From Agriotes lineatus (taxonomy: Eukaryota; Arthropoda; Insecta; Coleoptera; Elateridae): a stretch of 64,000 nt of DNA. Under the pieces are notes generated by a model. The model was not told the origin of the DNA and ran no database searches. It worked only from the letters and a program-made list of their open reading frames with translations. Made by a program: the position numbers and the translations under genes. Location: assembly GCA_940337035.1 (NCBI GenBank), contig CALNHX010002658.1, positions 107,930 through 171,929 of the forward strand, given 5' to 3'. Shown in pieces: positions 10,991-21,979 of the stretch; position 1 is the first letter of the stretch; each line of letters opens with the position of its first letter.

Positions 10991-12085
10991 TTTACTTTAC
11001 AGGTTACAGAATCTAGATCGAGACACGGTGAAAATCGAAACTAATGTTAGAATCTAGTAATTTCCAAGTTTCGTATTGGTAACATTTTTACATCTATCAT
11101 ATTGCAATTAAATTATTAACCTTATTTAAACTAAATGACATAATAAATCAGAGGCGTACGCAACATTGCGGTATGGTGTATTATCAGTTCTTGAATGTTA
11201 AAAGGATTGCGTAAATAATGGTGTCAAGTTGAACAAGCAGGCTCTGCTAAACCTTCTATCCCAGCAACAGCAATTTTCATACTTTAAAACACAAAGAATC
11301 TGTCATATGACTTTAGTCACTGCGCAAACAAAATCCCACTACCCACCAGGTTTGTTCGTTTGACGAGTTAATGCTGCACTTTTTACACGTTCTGCAGTAA
11401 ATGCGTACATGAATTGAATTAGAATGCATCGTGTTCGTTGGTTGCAGTGCAGCTGCAGTGAACCTGAATTTCCTGCACGCCGGCAGCCCACGGTGCAAAC
11501 AATGCAGACATGCGCACAACGGATACAGCGGTAAAAGAGCAGTGACAGCTGATAGATTTATAGGTTAGAAAAGTTATTATATTTGTTATGCGCTCGTTCT
11601 CGTTAGTAGTTTTTCAATTGTAACAAAAACTGAGAGTTCAAATAATACAATTTACAAATGTGAGATGTGCGATTTTACCACTTCACAAACAGACGAGGTG
11701 ACCGTGCACATGCAAATGACAATGACATGATAATAATAGGTTATGTTATGTTCGTAAATTTCGATACCCAAAAACAGCTGATAGATTTGTAGGTTAAACT
11801 GAACTAAACTGAACTAAAACCGTTCGTCGGATACCGAGCTAATTCTTTGCATGTAATAGCACTACTCTGAATTGCTGACGTCACAAACCTGAACTGAATT
11901 CTAATTCATGCAGTATAAACGAACAAACCTAATGTTACTGATTACTTGTCATTTAAAATGTAACCGAACTTTGTATGTTTGACAACTTTCCACATATTGC
12001 CAATTCATCAAATATGATCACAGCGCCTTTCATGACCTACCTTGAGACTCAATCTAGTTTCTGTGACCTGTAAGTAGATATTTCT
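10991..12085. other. Intergenic sequence
   Basis: No gene is supported. A 15-bp inverted pair (AGGTTTGTTCGTTT at about 11,349 and its complement at about 11,918-11,931) hints at a decayed inverted-repeat element of about 580 bp without a visible target duplication. A short C2H2-finger-like frame at 11,653-11,730 lacks the second His and is not called. Confidence 0.45.
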
Positions 12086-12341
12086 GACTATTCAATTCAC
12101 CTGTCATCTGTCAAAAAGTGACCAATGAAAATCCAGAATTCTGACGTTTCTTGACCAATCAAAAAAATATCAGTGGATATATCTTCCTAGAAGGTATTCA
12201 AGTGACTATTTTAAACAAATGTGATTTTTATTAGAAAAATTCAATATTAGTGTTCTGTTACTATAGAAATTGCGTAGTTTGTTGCTAGATTTACTGAAAA
12301 CTAATTTGAAAAAGTAGTTTGGTTCATTAAATAGTCTCTCG

Positions 12342-12520
12342 AATACCATTCTTAGTCAAAGTTAAGTAGATTATTTTTGCGGTGGTATCACTACTCATGT
12401 CCATTGCGCTTTGGATTAGGACTCGTGCTATCGCACTCGTCCTAATCATACCAAAGCGCAATGGACATTCGTGACACCACCACAAAAATAGTCGACATAA
12501 CTTTGACTACTCATGGTATT
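12342..12520. repeat. Long palindrome in unit 1
   Basis: Arms at about 12,342-12,428 and 12,432-12,520 are near-perfect reverse complements, from AATACC at the outside to the apex ACTCGTGC-tatc-GCACTCGT. They include CATTGCGCTTTGG / CCAAAGCGCAATG and GGTGGT / ACCACC. As DNA or RNA this can form a hairpin of about 85 bp. Confidence 0.82.
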
Positions 12521-12782
12521 ATAAGTGACTATTCAATTCACCTGTCATCTGCCAAAAAGTGACCAATGAAAATCCAGAATTCTGACGTTTCTTGATCCAT
12601 CAAAAAAATATCAGTGGATATATCTTCCTAGAAGGTATTCAAGTGACTATTTTAAACAAATGTGATTTTTATTAGAAAAAGTCAATATTAGTGTTCTGTT
12701 ACTATAGAAATTGCATAGTTTGTTGCTAGATTTACTGAAAACTAATTTGAAAAAGTAGTTTGGTTCATTAAATAGTCCCTCG

Positions 12783-12961
12783 AATACCATTCTTAGTCAA
12801 AGTTAAGTAGATTATTTTTGCGGTGGTATCACTACTCATGTCCATTGCGCTTGGCATTAGGACTCGTGCTAGCGCACTCGTCCTAATCGTACCAAAGCGC
12901 AATGGACATTCGTGACACCACCGCAAAAATAGTCGACATAACTTTGACTACTCATGGTATT
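12783..12961. repeat. Long palindrome in unit 2
   Basis: Same palindrome as at 12,342-12,520, displaced by exactly 441 bp. Small substitutions occur near the apex (ACTCGTGCTAGCGCACTCGT). Confidence 0.82.
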
Positions 12962-13025
12962 ATAAGTGAGTATTTTTATTGACCATTTTCAATAATTTAA
13001 AAGTTAAATTGTCAAGATAAATAGG

Positions 13026-13122
13026 ACTCTTCAGATTGTGTCGTTTCTGTTGCTTTAGAAAATAACGGCTCGTGCAACCACTCGTCGTTATTTTCGTAGC
13101 CACAGAAACTCTTATCTGAATC
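13026..13122. repeat. Related hairpin
   Basis: Imperfect inverted arms (CAGATTGTG...TTTCTGTTGC...AAAATAACG against CGTTATTTTCG..GCCACAGAAACTCTTATCTG) surround an apex GCTCGTGCAACCACTCGTC that resembles the apex of the two larger palindromes just to the left. Confidence 0.6.
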
Positions 13123-13392
13123 GCAAAAATTATTGTCGACAATATTTTGACCTCTCGTTCTGTTATTACTGGCAATTATTGATATTTTTATCGAGTAATT
13201 TATGAATGTTCGAGCTGATTATTTATACAATTTTAATCTAATTCAAAAGTCATAAGTATAAACGGGAAGTACTTGGCAAATGAATGTTGCACCTGTGATT
13301 TTTCTAAAGCGAGCAATGACTGTCCGGCTTCTTTATCAAATTATTACACAGTCTGAAATAATCTGATACACTGTTCTATTGAGTGTTATGTA

Positions 13393-14000
13393 TACACTGT
13401 GTTTTTTTATCTCGTTACAACATATACTACGTCCAGCGTTTTTTCATGAGTGTTTAATATTTTAATAATATTTTAAATAAACTAATTTCATAGTTACCGC
13501 TACGGCAACTACAAAATTAATTTTTTCTCCAACCACACGAATAAGACGCCATATTGTCGAATAGTTTTGTTCAAAAAGTAAGGCATTTCGGAATGTTCAC
13601 CAATTACTTTGGCAACTGTACACTTTTCGATTCATATTTGCACTAGTACAAAAATGGACGCAAGATAGGGTTTTACATGGTAAATTTTAAATAAAACACA
13701 AACGCTTCGTCAATATTCGGCAATCGCCGTCGTTGTTGTTTAATTTCCCCGTATAGTGATTGTTTATTTGCGCCATGACAGTTCTACAATATAACCTACA
13801 ATGTTTGATTCTAAATAATAAGTCATATTACCGAATTTATGAGTAGTTGGAGAAAAAATAGTATGTTTCATTCGCACAAAAAATGCGTTTTCGGGACGCG
13901 TAAGACTCGCCATTTTTTGTACTAATGAAACAAATAACTATATTTAAAATTTTATCAAAATGTTAATATGTGTTGCAACGCGATAAAAAAAACCAGTGTA
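13393..14000. mobile_element. Tc1/mariner-type non-autonomous element (TA flanks)
   Basis: Ends read TACACTGTGTTTTTTTATC and, on the complement of the right end, TACACTGGTTTTTTTTATC. Matching continues for about 34 bp (..CGTT.CAACA.ATA). The element is bracketed by TA dinucleotides at 13,391-13,392 and 14,001-14,002, as for IS630/Tc1/mariner insertions. No transposase frame is present. A separate imperfect hairpin (ATGTTTCATT ... AATGAAACA) lies inside at about 13,863-13,931. Confidence 0.65.
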
Positions 14001-14464
14001 TAAAAGAAATAATGTATGAAATAGTGTAATTAATTATTTTTCAGGTGTTACCCTCTATTCTCAAAAATGTAAAATTTTGTTTTTCGAATAGTACACCCTC
14101 TATATTTGTAAGTAAATCGATAGGAAATTAAATTATTCATAAGAATGCTCGTATGAATTTTTTTATAAAATATAGTAGTGTATCAATCGATCATTATAGG
14201 TTTCAAATAAATTTAGCAGAAGCATGAAATATCGGTAAATTAGCATGAAATTTGATTTATTGATTTTTTATGAAGAAATACACAGTAATGTGCGTTTTTG
14301 CTTCCCTTTCTGAGTTTTCATGCTTTCTAGATTTTACATTTCATGAGTGCGACTTTGTAAATTGTGTATTAAAAGTAAATTTATGTGATTTAATTTACTT
14401 GTTCGGTTATGTTAAGTTTAGATAGATAATGGAAACTAAACTTGGGTGATATTTTTGTCTACTT

Positions 14465-14606
14465 GGTGTTAATTAAGTACGTAGACAAACTTTAAGGAGG
14501 TATTCCTTGATCAATTCTAAGATAGAAAATTCATACAAACATGGGATCTTAGAATTGGTCAAGCAATCACTTTTTAAAGTTTGTCTACGTAATTAATTTA
14601 CACCCT
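14465..14606. repeat. 142-bp inverted-repeat element
   Basis: Arms of about 55 bp, from GGTGTTAATTAAGTACGTAG to its near-complement ending in ACACC, surround a loop of about 24 bp. Internal matches include GACAAACTTTAA / TTAAAGTTTGTC and TTCTAAGAT / ATCTTAGAA. The outer ACACCCTGTAT at the right is the TACAGGGTG-type end seen on other repeats here. No coding capacity. Confidence 0.7.
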
Positions 14607-15433
14607 GTATAATAATCGCAATTTTTCTAAAGTAAATTTTTTAGAAATCAATAATAAAAGTTTGCACTTGCACACTTTTTGGAAAAATTGTATATAATTA
14701 AAAATTTTCAATCAGTATTAATTTTTTCTCATAAATGTATTTAAATAAATTATTAAAAAACAGTATAAAATAGTAAAAAAGAAAAATACATATTAACAAA
14801 GTCAACTTACTTTAGTCGGAGCCTTTTCATAAGCAGTTTTTTACTTTTTCTAGGTTTAGACAAGCGTATCTTGGCTTTGGCCATGGTAAATTGATATTTA
14901 TAAACATTTGCACAACACACCTCAAGAGACCACACTGCACTAAAATTACAAGCAAAATCAAAGAAAATCCTTGTGTCTTTACTTAATATAGTAGATATTT
15001 AGTGTGAACCTAATTAGTCAATGGCAATGTAATTAGTACTTTCAGACATATGGAATTTAGAAAGTTCATCATTGGTTGCCCATTTCAAAGAAAATATTTA
15101 GGGGTGGCGACCCAGACAAGCTAATTGTGAGGTAAACGTGGTTAAATCTAATTACGTTGTCTCTAATTACAATAATTACTCATCCTGATAAAATTGTAGA
15201 TATACATTTGTTTTGGGTATTAGCATAAGGACATATTGGACCAACTTGTTTATAAATAGAAACTCTCAGGTAATAGATTAACAGATAAGGTACTTAGCAA
15301 AATAATCCGCTTCCGACATTTCTATACAAGACGAGGTGATGTATCTACAGTTGCCTAGATATTTTTAGTTAGGCGCAAATGAAAAATTTACTCCGGTCGT
15401 TATAGAAATGCATGAGCACTCCTTAGCCGCCTT
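14607..15433. other. AT-rich intergenic sequence
   Basis: Nothing recognised. This is the host or older-repeat flank into which the Jockey element inserted. Confidence 0.5.
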
Positions 15434-15447
15434 AACAGTGGACTACA
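15434..15447. repeat. Left 14-bp target site duplication of the Jockey element
   Basis: AACAGTGGACTACA is found again at 19,785-19,798 directly after the A-rich tail. If the element starts with CAGTCGCG, the duplication is 2 bp shorter. Confidence 0.85.
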
Positions 15448-15619
15448 GTCGCGCTGTGACAGTGAAACAGTTAAGACGTATTGTGCAGTGCTCTGACCTT
15501 GGAAATTTTAGTGTAGCAGTTTTATGCTGCGTGTGTCGTTTGATGTAGGTCAGTGGACGAAATACTATATGATGAAAATGCGATAAAATTCCAACGAAGG
15601 TTGGCTAGACAGCAAAAAA

Positions 15620-17023
15620 ATGTACCAACAGCCGTCGAGGCCGTCGACACCTGGAGAAGCCCAAGAAAACCAGGTCGCAGAGGAAGCAAATTACTACAAA
15701 GCATGGGCAACCGAAAAAACAGCTAGGGAAAGGTTAGAGTTAAAGCTAACTGAACTAATTTTACAGATGACTGAGCTGAAAAATCAAACACCTAAAATAA
15801 CACCTAATACACAGGCGTTAGAGAACGGAATCATACTGAATTTACAGATACAATTAAACGACGCCTTGGCCGAAATCAAAGCACTCAGAGAGCAGTTAGC
15901 AATACTGCAAGCCACGCCTGATAACAAAAAGTATAGTCCAGTAAATTCGGATGATGAGGAAGCACTCGTTGCTAAGGAAACAGATTGGCTTATAAAATGA
16001 AATAAGCGCAATAAGAAAAGAAAAGCAGAGGAATCACCAGAAATATTAGAAAAGAGCCCAAAAGCAGAACCAGCAAAATTAGGTAAAACTGCAAAACCGA
16101 CAAAGCCGCCACCAATTATAATAAGCAATGTACAAAACTATTATGAGATCAAAGCTAAATTGCAATTTAATAAATTCAACTGAAATACCAGTATGATGAA
16201 CAATAAACAGGTCAAAGTGAACGTTAGTATTGAACCGAAATACAGGGAGCTAACATCATTAATAAATAAAACTGATCTGGAGTGGCATACATATGAAAAC
16301 AAAGCCACCAGAAATATACGTGTGATGGCGAAAAATCTACATCCATCATGTGAGCCTGAAGAAATAGTAAAGGAGCTTAAAGAAAAAGGATTCAAGCCAG
16401 TAAAGGTGGTTCAAAAACTGAAAAAACAATAGAGAAGAAATACATCCGTTTGCCATTATATATGCTGGAGTTCCATAACACCGATGACATAAATAAAATA
16501 TTTGCAATACAATATCTAAACCACATGAAGGTAAAAATTGAAGCAATAAGAAGCAATAAAATCATACCGCAATACAAAAAATGCCAAAGATATGGGCATA
16601 CCCAAACATTTTGCAACCATACCCCCACCTGCGTAAAATGCGCAGGTAATCACTTGTCAGCGACATGCACTAAGGAAAAGGATACCCTTTCAAAGTGCAC
16701 AAACTGCTCTAAGGCCCATCCTGCCAGCTACAGGGGATGCATAGTGGCGAAAGAACTGGAAAGAAGAAGGTTTAACGCTTTAAAGACCAAAAATGCAACA
16801 AAAAGCTCGCCCAAGGATATTCGTCTCTAATAAGACCCAAGCTAGCGTATCATATGCACAAGCAGCACGGAGTCAGAAAGAAGAACCTACTCCCTCTACA
16901 TCTAAACCTGAACCATCCATAATGCAAATGCTGCAAGATGTGATGAAATCTATAAATCAAGTAAATAACCGACTTGATAAACTAGAAGCCCGACAAACTG
17001 GTGTCATCCCTAAACATAAATAA
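15620..17023 (+). pseudogene. Jockey ORF1: gag-like nucleic-acid-binding protein, broken
   Basis: ORF1 proteins of Jockey elements bind the element RNA and carry CCHC zinc knuckles. The ATG at 15,620 begins MYQQPSRPSTPGE, followed by a coiled-coil-like stretch. TGA at 15,998-16,000 and TGA at 16,181-16,183 interrupt the frame (the first probably from a Trp codon). A frameshift in the A-run near 16,420 and another near 16,800 follow. The PRE_C2HC-like part precedes the knuckles CQRYGHTQTFC, CVKCAGNHLSATC and CTNCSKAHPASYRGC at about 16,580-16,740. In the first knuckle the expected leading Cys is Tyr (codon TAC at 16,573-16,575). The C-terminal part (16,793-17,023) contains SYAQAA. Total length fits the family. 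Confidence 0.85.
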
Positions 17024-17027
17024 AATC

Positions 17028-19589
17028 ATGGTCCAACGAGACCTACGGATTGCCATATGGAATGCCAACGGCATTCTCAACAAAAACCACTCTTTCGAAG
17101 TTTTCCTCAATTCCCAGAACATAGATGTGTGTCTCATCTCAGAGACACACATGACAACCCAGTCATATCTAAAGATAAGAGAATACAAAACTTACCATAC
17201 AATCCATTCGGATAACCAAGCAAAGGGTGGAAGTGCGATTGTCATCAAGGAATTCCTTAACCACTTTGAAGAATGCCACCTACAACGTGTTGACATTCAA
17301 CTTACCGTAGTAGGGATCGAGTCCACCAAACAAAAGCTCACAGTCTACTGTCCACCTAGGCATAATCTTAAACAACAGGAGAAAGATACATCATAGGTGG
17401 CGACTTAAATGCCAAACAGGTTACTGGGGGTCACGATTAACCACGACCAAGGGTAGCGAGTTGAGAAAGGCTGTTCGGGAAGCAGGATGCAATTTCCATT
17501 CCACAGATAAGCCCACGTACTGGCCAACTGACACCAATAAAATTCCAGACATGCTGGATTTCTTCATATCACGGACTGTTTCACCCAACTTCATGGAGCT
17601 CGATGAAAACTTTGACCTGGAATCTGATCACTCAGCAGTCATCATGACTCTGGGCGAGAAGATAATAAAAAAAGAAACTCGACCAGCACTAGTGAATAAA
17701 ACTACAGATTGGGAAAGTTTTAAAATGGACTTACAGAAAAATATCAATCTACGTGTTAGCCTAAAAACAAGTAAAGAACAAGAAGCTGAAACTGAGAACT
17801 TAACCAAGCTCATACAGGCAGCAGCATATAACAACACAAGGAAAATTACGCACAAAGCCAAAGGTGTAAATTACCCAATATAAATCAGAGAAATAGTCAA
17901 GGAAAAAAAAAGAGCTAGAAGAAAATGGCAACAATCACGAGATCCTTCAGACAAAACCATGCTTAATAATAAAACACAACAACTTAAAAGAGAGATACAA
18001 AAGCTAAAAGAAGACTCCATCAATTCGTACCTGGGAAAACTAACGGCGAATGCAGGAACTGACTATTCCCTTTGGAGAGCTACCAAGAAAATCAAGAGAC
18101 CTATATCGTCAATACCACCAATTAAAAAAGAAAATGGCCCGTGGGCCAAAAACAAACAAAAAGCGGACTTGTTCGCCGAGCATTTGGCAGACATCTTCAT
18201 ACCTAACGAAACACAAGCTAATAATAGTTTGACCACTTTTGTTAATCTAAGAACAGAAAATATCACCCCTGTCACTCCAAACAAGGTAGCTAAGGAAATA
18301 AAAATAAACCTAAATTCAAAGAAAGCGCCAGGATACGACTTGATCACTGGAGAAATCTTGAAGCAGCTACCTAGAAAAGGCATAGTCATCCTCACTTACC
18401 TCTTCAACGCAGCCCTAAGACTCCAATATGTTCCTGCCAGCTGGAAGGTTGCAGAAGTGATAATGCTACCTAAACCAGGTAAGCCGCCTAACGATGTTAA
18501 GTCATACAGGCTTATCTCCCTGTTGCCAATTGTGTCGAAATTATTCGAAAAACTGCTTCTCAAAAGACTCAAACCACTCATAGAAAATGATAACTTGATA
18601 CCAAACTATCAATTTGGCTTCAGACCAAAACATTCAACAATAGATCAAGTGCACCGTATTACGGATGTAATAGAATGCTCACTGGAAGAAAAGCGAATCT
18701 GTTCTGCAGTATTCCTAGATGTGGCCCAGGCCTTCGACAAGGTCTGGCACGAAGGTTTGACACATAAACTTAACAAAATACTCCCAAAGCAATATGTAAA
18801 AATACTAACATCCTACATCTCAGACAGACTCTTCAGGATCAAACAAGAAGATGAATACTCGGAACTAAAAGAGATAAAGGCGGGAGTGCCTCAAGGCAGC
18901 GTGCTGGGGCTTATCCTGTATCTACTATATACTTGCGATATGCCAAATTTGGAAGGAACCACAGTTGCTACGTTTACAGATGACACCGCACTTCTGGCAG
19001 TGGATACAGATCAAGACTTAGCCATTGAGAGACTACAAGCAGCCAGCAATACAATACTTGACTGGACTAAACAATGGAGAATTAAGCTGAATAAGCTCAA
19101 ATCTACTCACATTAACTTTACAAATAGAAGATTAAACGCTCCACCATCTTTAGATATAAATGGTACCATTGTGCCCTACGTCAACAATGCTAAGTACATA
19201 GGCATGACACTAGATGCCAAACTTAGATGGAAGGAACATGTGAAGAAGAAAGTAAGCAAACTAAGACTAAAATACGGACAACTCTATTGGCTAATTGGGA
19301 GAAAATCCAAGCTGTCAATACATAATACGATCCTAATCTACAATCAGATTCTAAAACCAGTATGGCTATACGGTATACAACTATGGGGTTGCACCAAAGA
19401 CAGCAATATAAAAAGCATACAGACTTTCCAGAACAAGGTACTACACAACATAGTAGATGCACCTTGGTTTATACGCAACGCTGATTTACCAGACTACACC
19501 TTCATGAAAACATTGAAGCTCTTCAGTTGCTGGACAGACAACATATCTTTCGTAGACTGAAGAGGACCAAACCCTTCGAGCTCGTGTAA
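17028..19589 (+). pseudogene. Jockey ORF2: APE endonuclease and reverse transcriptase, broken
   Basis: ORF2 starts at ATG 17,028, four bases after the ORF1 stop. The endonuclease shows LRIAIWNANGI, DVCLISETHM, IIGGDLNAK (after a frameshift and probable deletion near 17,380) and SDHSAVIMT, i.e. the N, E, D and H residues of apurinic-type nucleases. TAA at 17,881-17,883 separates it from the reverse transcriptase, which is open from 17,884 to 19,560: KKAPGYDLITGEILKQLP, WKVAEVIMLPKPGK, YQFGFRPKHST, VFLDVAQAFDKVWH, AGVPQGSVLG and the catalytic FTDD (usually YADD). Near 19,515 the frame shifts; the family's terminal LKRTKPFELV is read in another frame and stops at TAA 19,587-19,589. Strong family assignment; inactive. 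Confidence 0.9.
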
Positions 19590-19784
19590 AGTGACTGTGT
19601 AAGAGCAGAGCATAGTGCGCGCGTGTGAGAGCGCAAATAATAGTCAGGAAAATCTACAGCACATCATTGGATGGACTCTAGTTGATAAGTATTTAGTTTT
19701 AAGATTTATCCGACGTAAATTAATGGTTGTTCTTGCAGACCAGTTTTAATAGTGTAAGCACCATAGGTGTTAATAAACAAAAAA

Positions 19785-19798
19785 AACAGTGGACTACA
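19785..19798. repeat. Right 14-bp target site duplication of the Jockey element
   Basis: AACAGTGGACTACA, identical to 15,434-15,447, immediately after the A-rich tail. Confidence 0.85.
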
Positions 19799-20281
19799 AA
19801 CGGTATAGGTAGCACCTACATATTAAAAATTATTAAAGTCAAAATAGCAGATTAATATTAATTGACAAAGTCAAATAAGCATGTTATAACTGAATACTTA
19901 TTAATGGCAAAACTCTTCATTACAATAAAATTTTAAATAACGAAAATGATAACAGCTGTAGCAAGGAGTGATACAGTATAAAATATAAAATGTAATATGA
20001 TAATAAACATGCTACATGTACAAATTTGAAAAAGTAAAATTAGGATATATTTTAATTAAAAACAAGTTGAGGCAGTTATTGCTACACTAACCGTGGAAAA
20101 TACAGTACATTTACTTCCAACTAGATACTACCAACTTCTGACAAATAGAGAATATACACAACTAATACAAACATGATGCGTATAAAAGTTTCACTGAAGA
20201 TCTAAGTATAAGAGAATAATTCAAAAGATTGGCATTTTATATGGGAATTGGTCTCTTGCGTATTTGATAACCATTTTGGTA
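19799..20281. other. AT-rich intergenic sequence
   Basis: Nothing recognised between the Jockey element and the Ginger-like element. Confidence 0.5.
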
Positions 20282-20285
20282 TATC

Positions 20286-21404
20286 TGTCTCAGGAAAATG
20301 GTTATTATAGGAAAATAGCTTTTTCCTAGGCAAATGCTATCTGCCTAGCCAAATGGGTCTGTAACATTTATTTTTCGTCGAATGCAATTTTCCTAGGAAA
20401 ATAGCATTTGACTGAATCGTCTTTAGGCAAATGGTTTTCACGGGTTTGTAACGCATTCCATAATGCTCACATTCCATAATTCCCTAGAAATTGTAGATTC
20501 GATTGTTTCCAGAAATGTTGAAATTGTCGCGAGTAAAAATAGTTCGATGTGCACTAAGAGATGGCGCCACCATCGAGACTCAGTGACATACTTCAGTAAG
20601 AAAAATATGAAATAGACCCGAAAATTCAGAAATAGACCCCTAAATTTCCCTAAATAGTCTGAAAATATCAAACATACAAAAACGTATTTATTTTTTTAAT
20701 TTACAAAAATGTTTTAGCCCTTTAATAGTTATTTACGTGGCAAACTTAGTAAATTAGCCTTTATGGGCGCGCCGGATAATTGAAAAGCTGGTTCTCCAGA
20801 AGTGACTTAACACCAGTATCGGCGATAAGTTTTCATTCGAATGATATTCCTCAAGAACACTTCATTTCCTTAAGAGAAGCCTACGCAAATGAGTCTATGT
20901 TTTCAGGTCAAAAGATTTCAAAATGTCAGTGTCAGCCGTCAAAAAAAAAACGGTGTAATAGTAAGCGATGTGCTTGCTTCAAAAATAAAAGTTTATGTAA
21001 TAGTAGTGCCACAACAGCAATTCATGTAAAAATAAACCATATGTTAATACTACTTTACTTAATACTTTATACTACTTTGGGTTACATACATTTCTGTATT
21101 TTTTACTGCCAAAAATAATTAATTTAGTTCCTTTTCAAGCTTGTATCCTTGCTGTAATTCTTTTATACAAATAATATTATTATTGTCTAAAGTAAACGAC
21201 CCCACTCTGTTACGTATTCCTGCTTTACAACAATCAATTCATTTCCATTTTCCTAAAAAGCATTTAGGCAGATACTATTTGCCTAGTAAAATAGTATTTT
21301 CCTAGTCAAATAGCGATTGAATAAGTGATAAAGTCGTTTGGCTAGGCAGATAGCATTTGCCTAGGAAAAAGCTATTTTCCTAAAATAACCATTTTCCTGC
21401 GACA
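20286..21404. mobile_element. Ginger-like DNA transposon, internally deleted
   Basis: The termini are TGTCTCAGGAAAATGGTTAT and, on the complement of the right end, TGTCGCAGGAAAATGGTTAT. Inverted matching runs about 67 bp with only two mismatches. TATC flanks both sides (20,282-20,285 and 21,405-21,408). TGT...ACA ends, a 4-bp duplication and a remnant Cys-rich C-terminus inside (20,780-21,118) all fit the Ginger group of integrase-related transposons. Subterminal copies of TTTTCCTAGG and of (T/G)GCAAATAGC-like words occur on both sides. No integrase DDE core is left, so the copy is non-autonomous. Confidence 0.65.
20780..21118 (+). pseudogene. Cys-rich C-terminus of a Ginger/KRBA2-like transposase
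   Basis: The frame is open from just after TAA at 20,777-20,779 and has no early ATG, so it is a fragment. Residues 1-47 include IPQEHFISLREAYANESMFSGQ. Residues about 48-76 are KCQCQPSKKKRCNSKRCAC followed by F.NKSLCNSS. The pattern C-x-C-x7-C-x4-C-x-C-x7-C matches the Cys-rich tail found at the end of KRAB-A-domain-2-like (KRBA2/Ginger) proteins of insects, where it normally ends in CNS.CH. Here the final Cys-His is lost (SSATTAI), suggesting a small frame change. The last 30 codons look unrelated. The family call rests on memory of the motif. Confidence 0.5.
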
Positions 21405-21408
21405 TATC

Positions 21409-21810
21409 CAAGTTTCGTCTAAATGTGTAAAATTCATTTTTTTCTTCAGATTTTAAATATTGCAAATATTTTCTTAAAAATCTGACTTTCTTAGCCTGTA
21501 AATGTTTCTGTTCAGTAAGAATGTATCTGGGGCTGACTTTTGTATTTTTGTTATTTTTTGTAAACCAGTTTTCTAGTGATCCTATACATTATACATTCAT
21601 TTTTAAATCTCGTAGCGTAATTCTACACGTGCTAATTTTAATATATTCTCCAAATTAAAATACTTCCTCTTTTTGTGGAAATGCCAAATTTGTCCCCTCT
21701 AAAGCCGTAACACAGAAAATATTGCAATGTTTTCTTTCTAGACGTCAAGTTGTGCTATTTTCAACAGCATTATCTTTTTCGTCGGTACGGACAGTTCTTA
21801 AAATTGATAT
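21409..21810. other. AT-rich intergenic sequence
   Basis: Nothing recognised. Confidence 0.5.
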
Positions 21811-21979
21811 ATACAGGGTGTTAGTATTAAGCGCGACAAAATTAAGGGGGTGATTCTGCATGGAAAAATAATGATATTTTGTTAAATAAATGTATATTCG
21901 CAAATGCTTCGTTTCCGAGCCACGGTTAGTTAAAGTTTTTCTTAAAATTTGATAATTTTTTTATTGCTCTGAAACCGGT

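Larger units (their letters stand above)
12086..12967. repeat. Two tandem 441-bp units, each with a long palindrome
   Basis: The segment starting GACTATTCAATTCACCTG at 12,086 is repeated from 12,527 with few differences, a period of 441 bp. Each unit contains a hairpin-forming palindrome (separate entries). The near-identity of the units suggests a recent tandem duplication of one inverted-repeat element. No coding capacity. Confidence 0.82.
15448..19784 (+). mobile_element. Full-length Jockey-clade LINE, inactive
   Basis: The order is 5' leader with no TATA box (15,448-15,619), a gag-like ORF1 (15,620-17,023), ORF2 with endonuclease and reverse transcriptase (17,028-19,589), a 3' UTR, an AATAAA-like TAATAAAC signal near 19,771, and a short A-rich tail. 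The 14-bp direct duplication at both sides marks a complete insertion by target-primed reverse transcription. Jockey elements start transcription from an internal promoter at the extreme 5' end, and the leader's GTCGCGCTGTGAC could be part of it (inference). Several stops and frameshifts disable both ORFs. Confidence 0.88.

Noticed and set aside
11653..11730. C2H2 zinc finger (YKCEMCDFTTSQTDEVTVHM)
   Set aside because: The second His is absent, the frame ends five codons later and no neighbouring finger or splice site supports it. Chance or a very old relic.
11349..11931. Inverted-repeat element bounded by AGGTTTGTTCGTTT
   Set aside because: Only about 14 bp match at the ends, inner arms do not pair well and no target duplication is visible.
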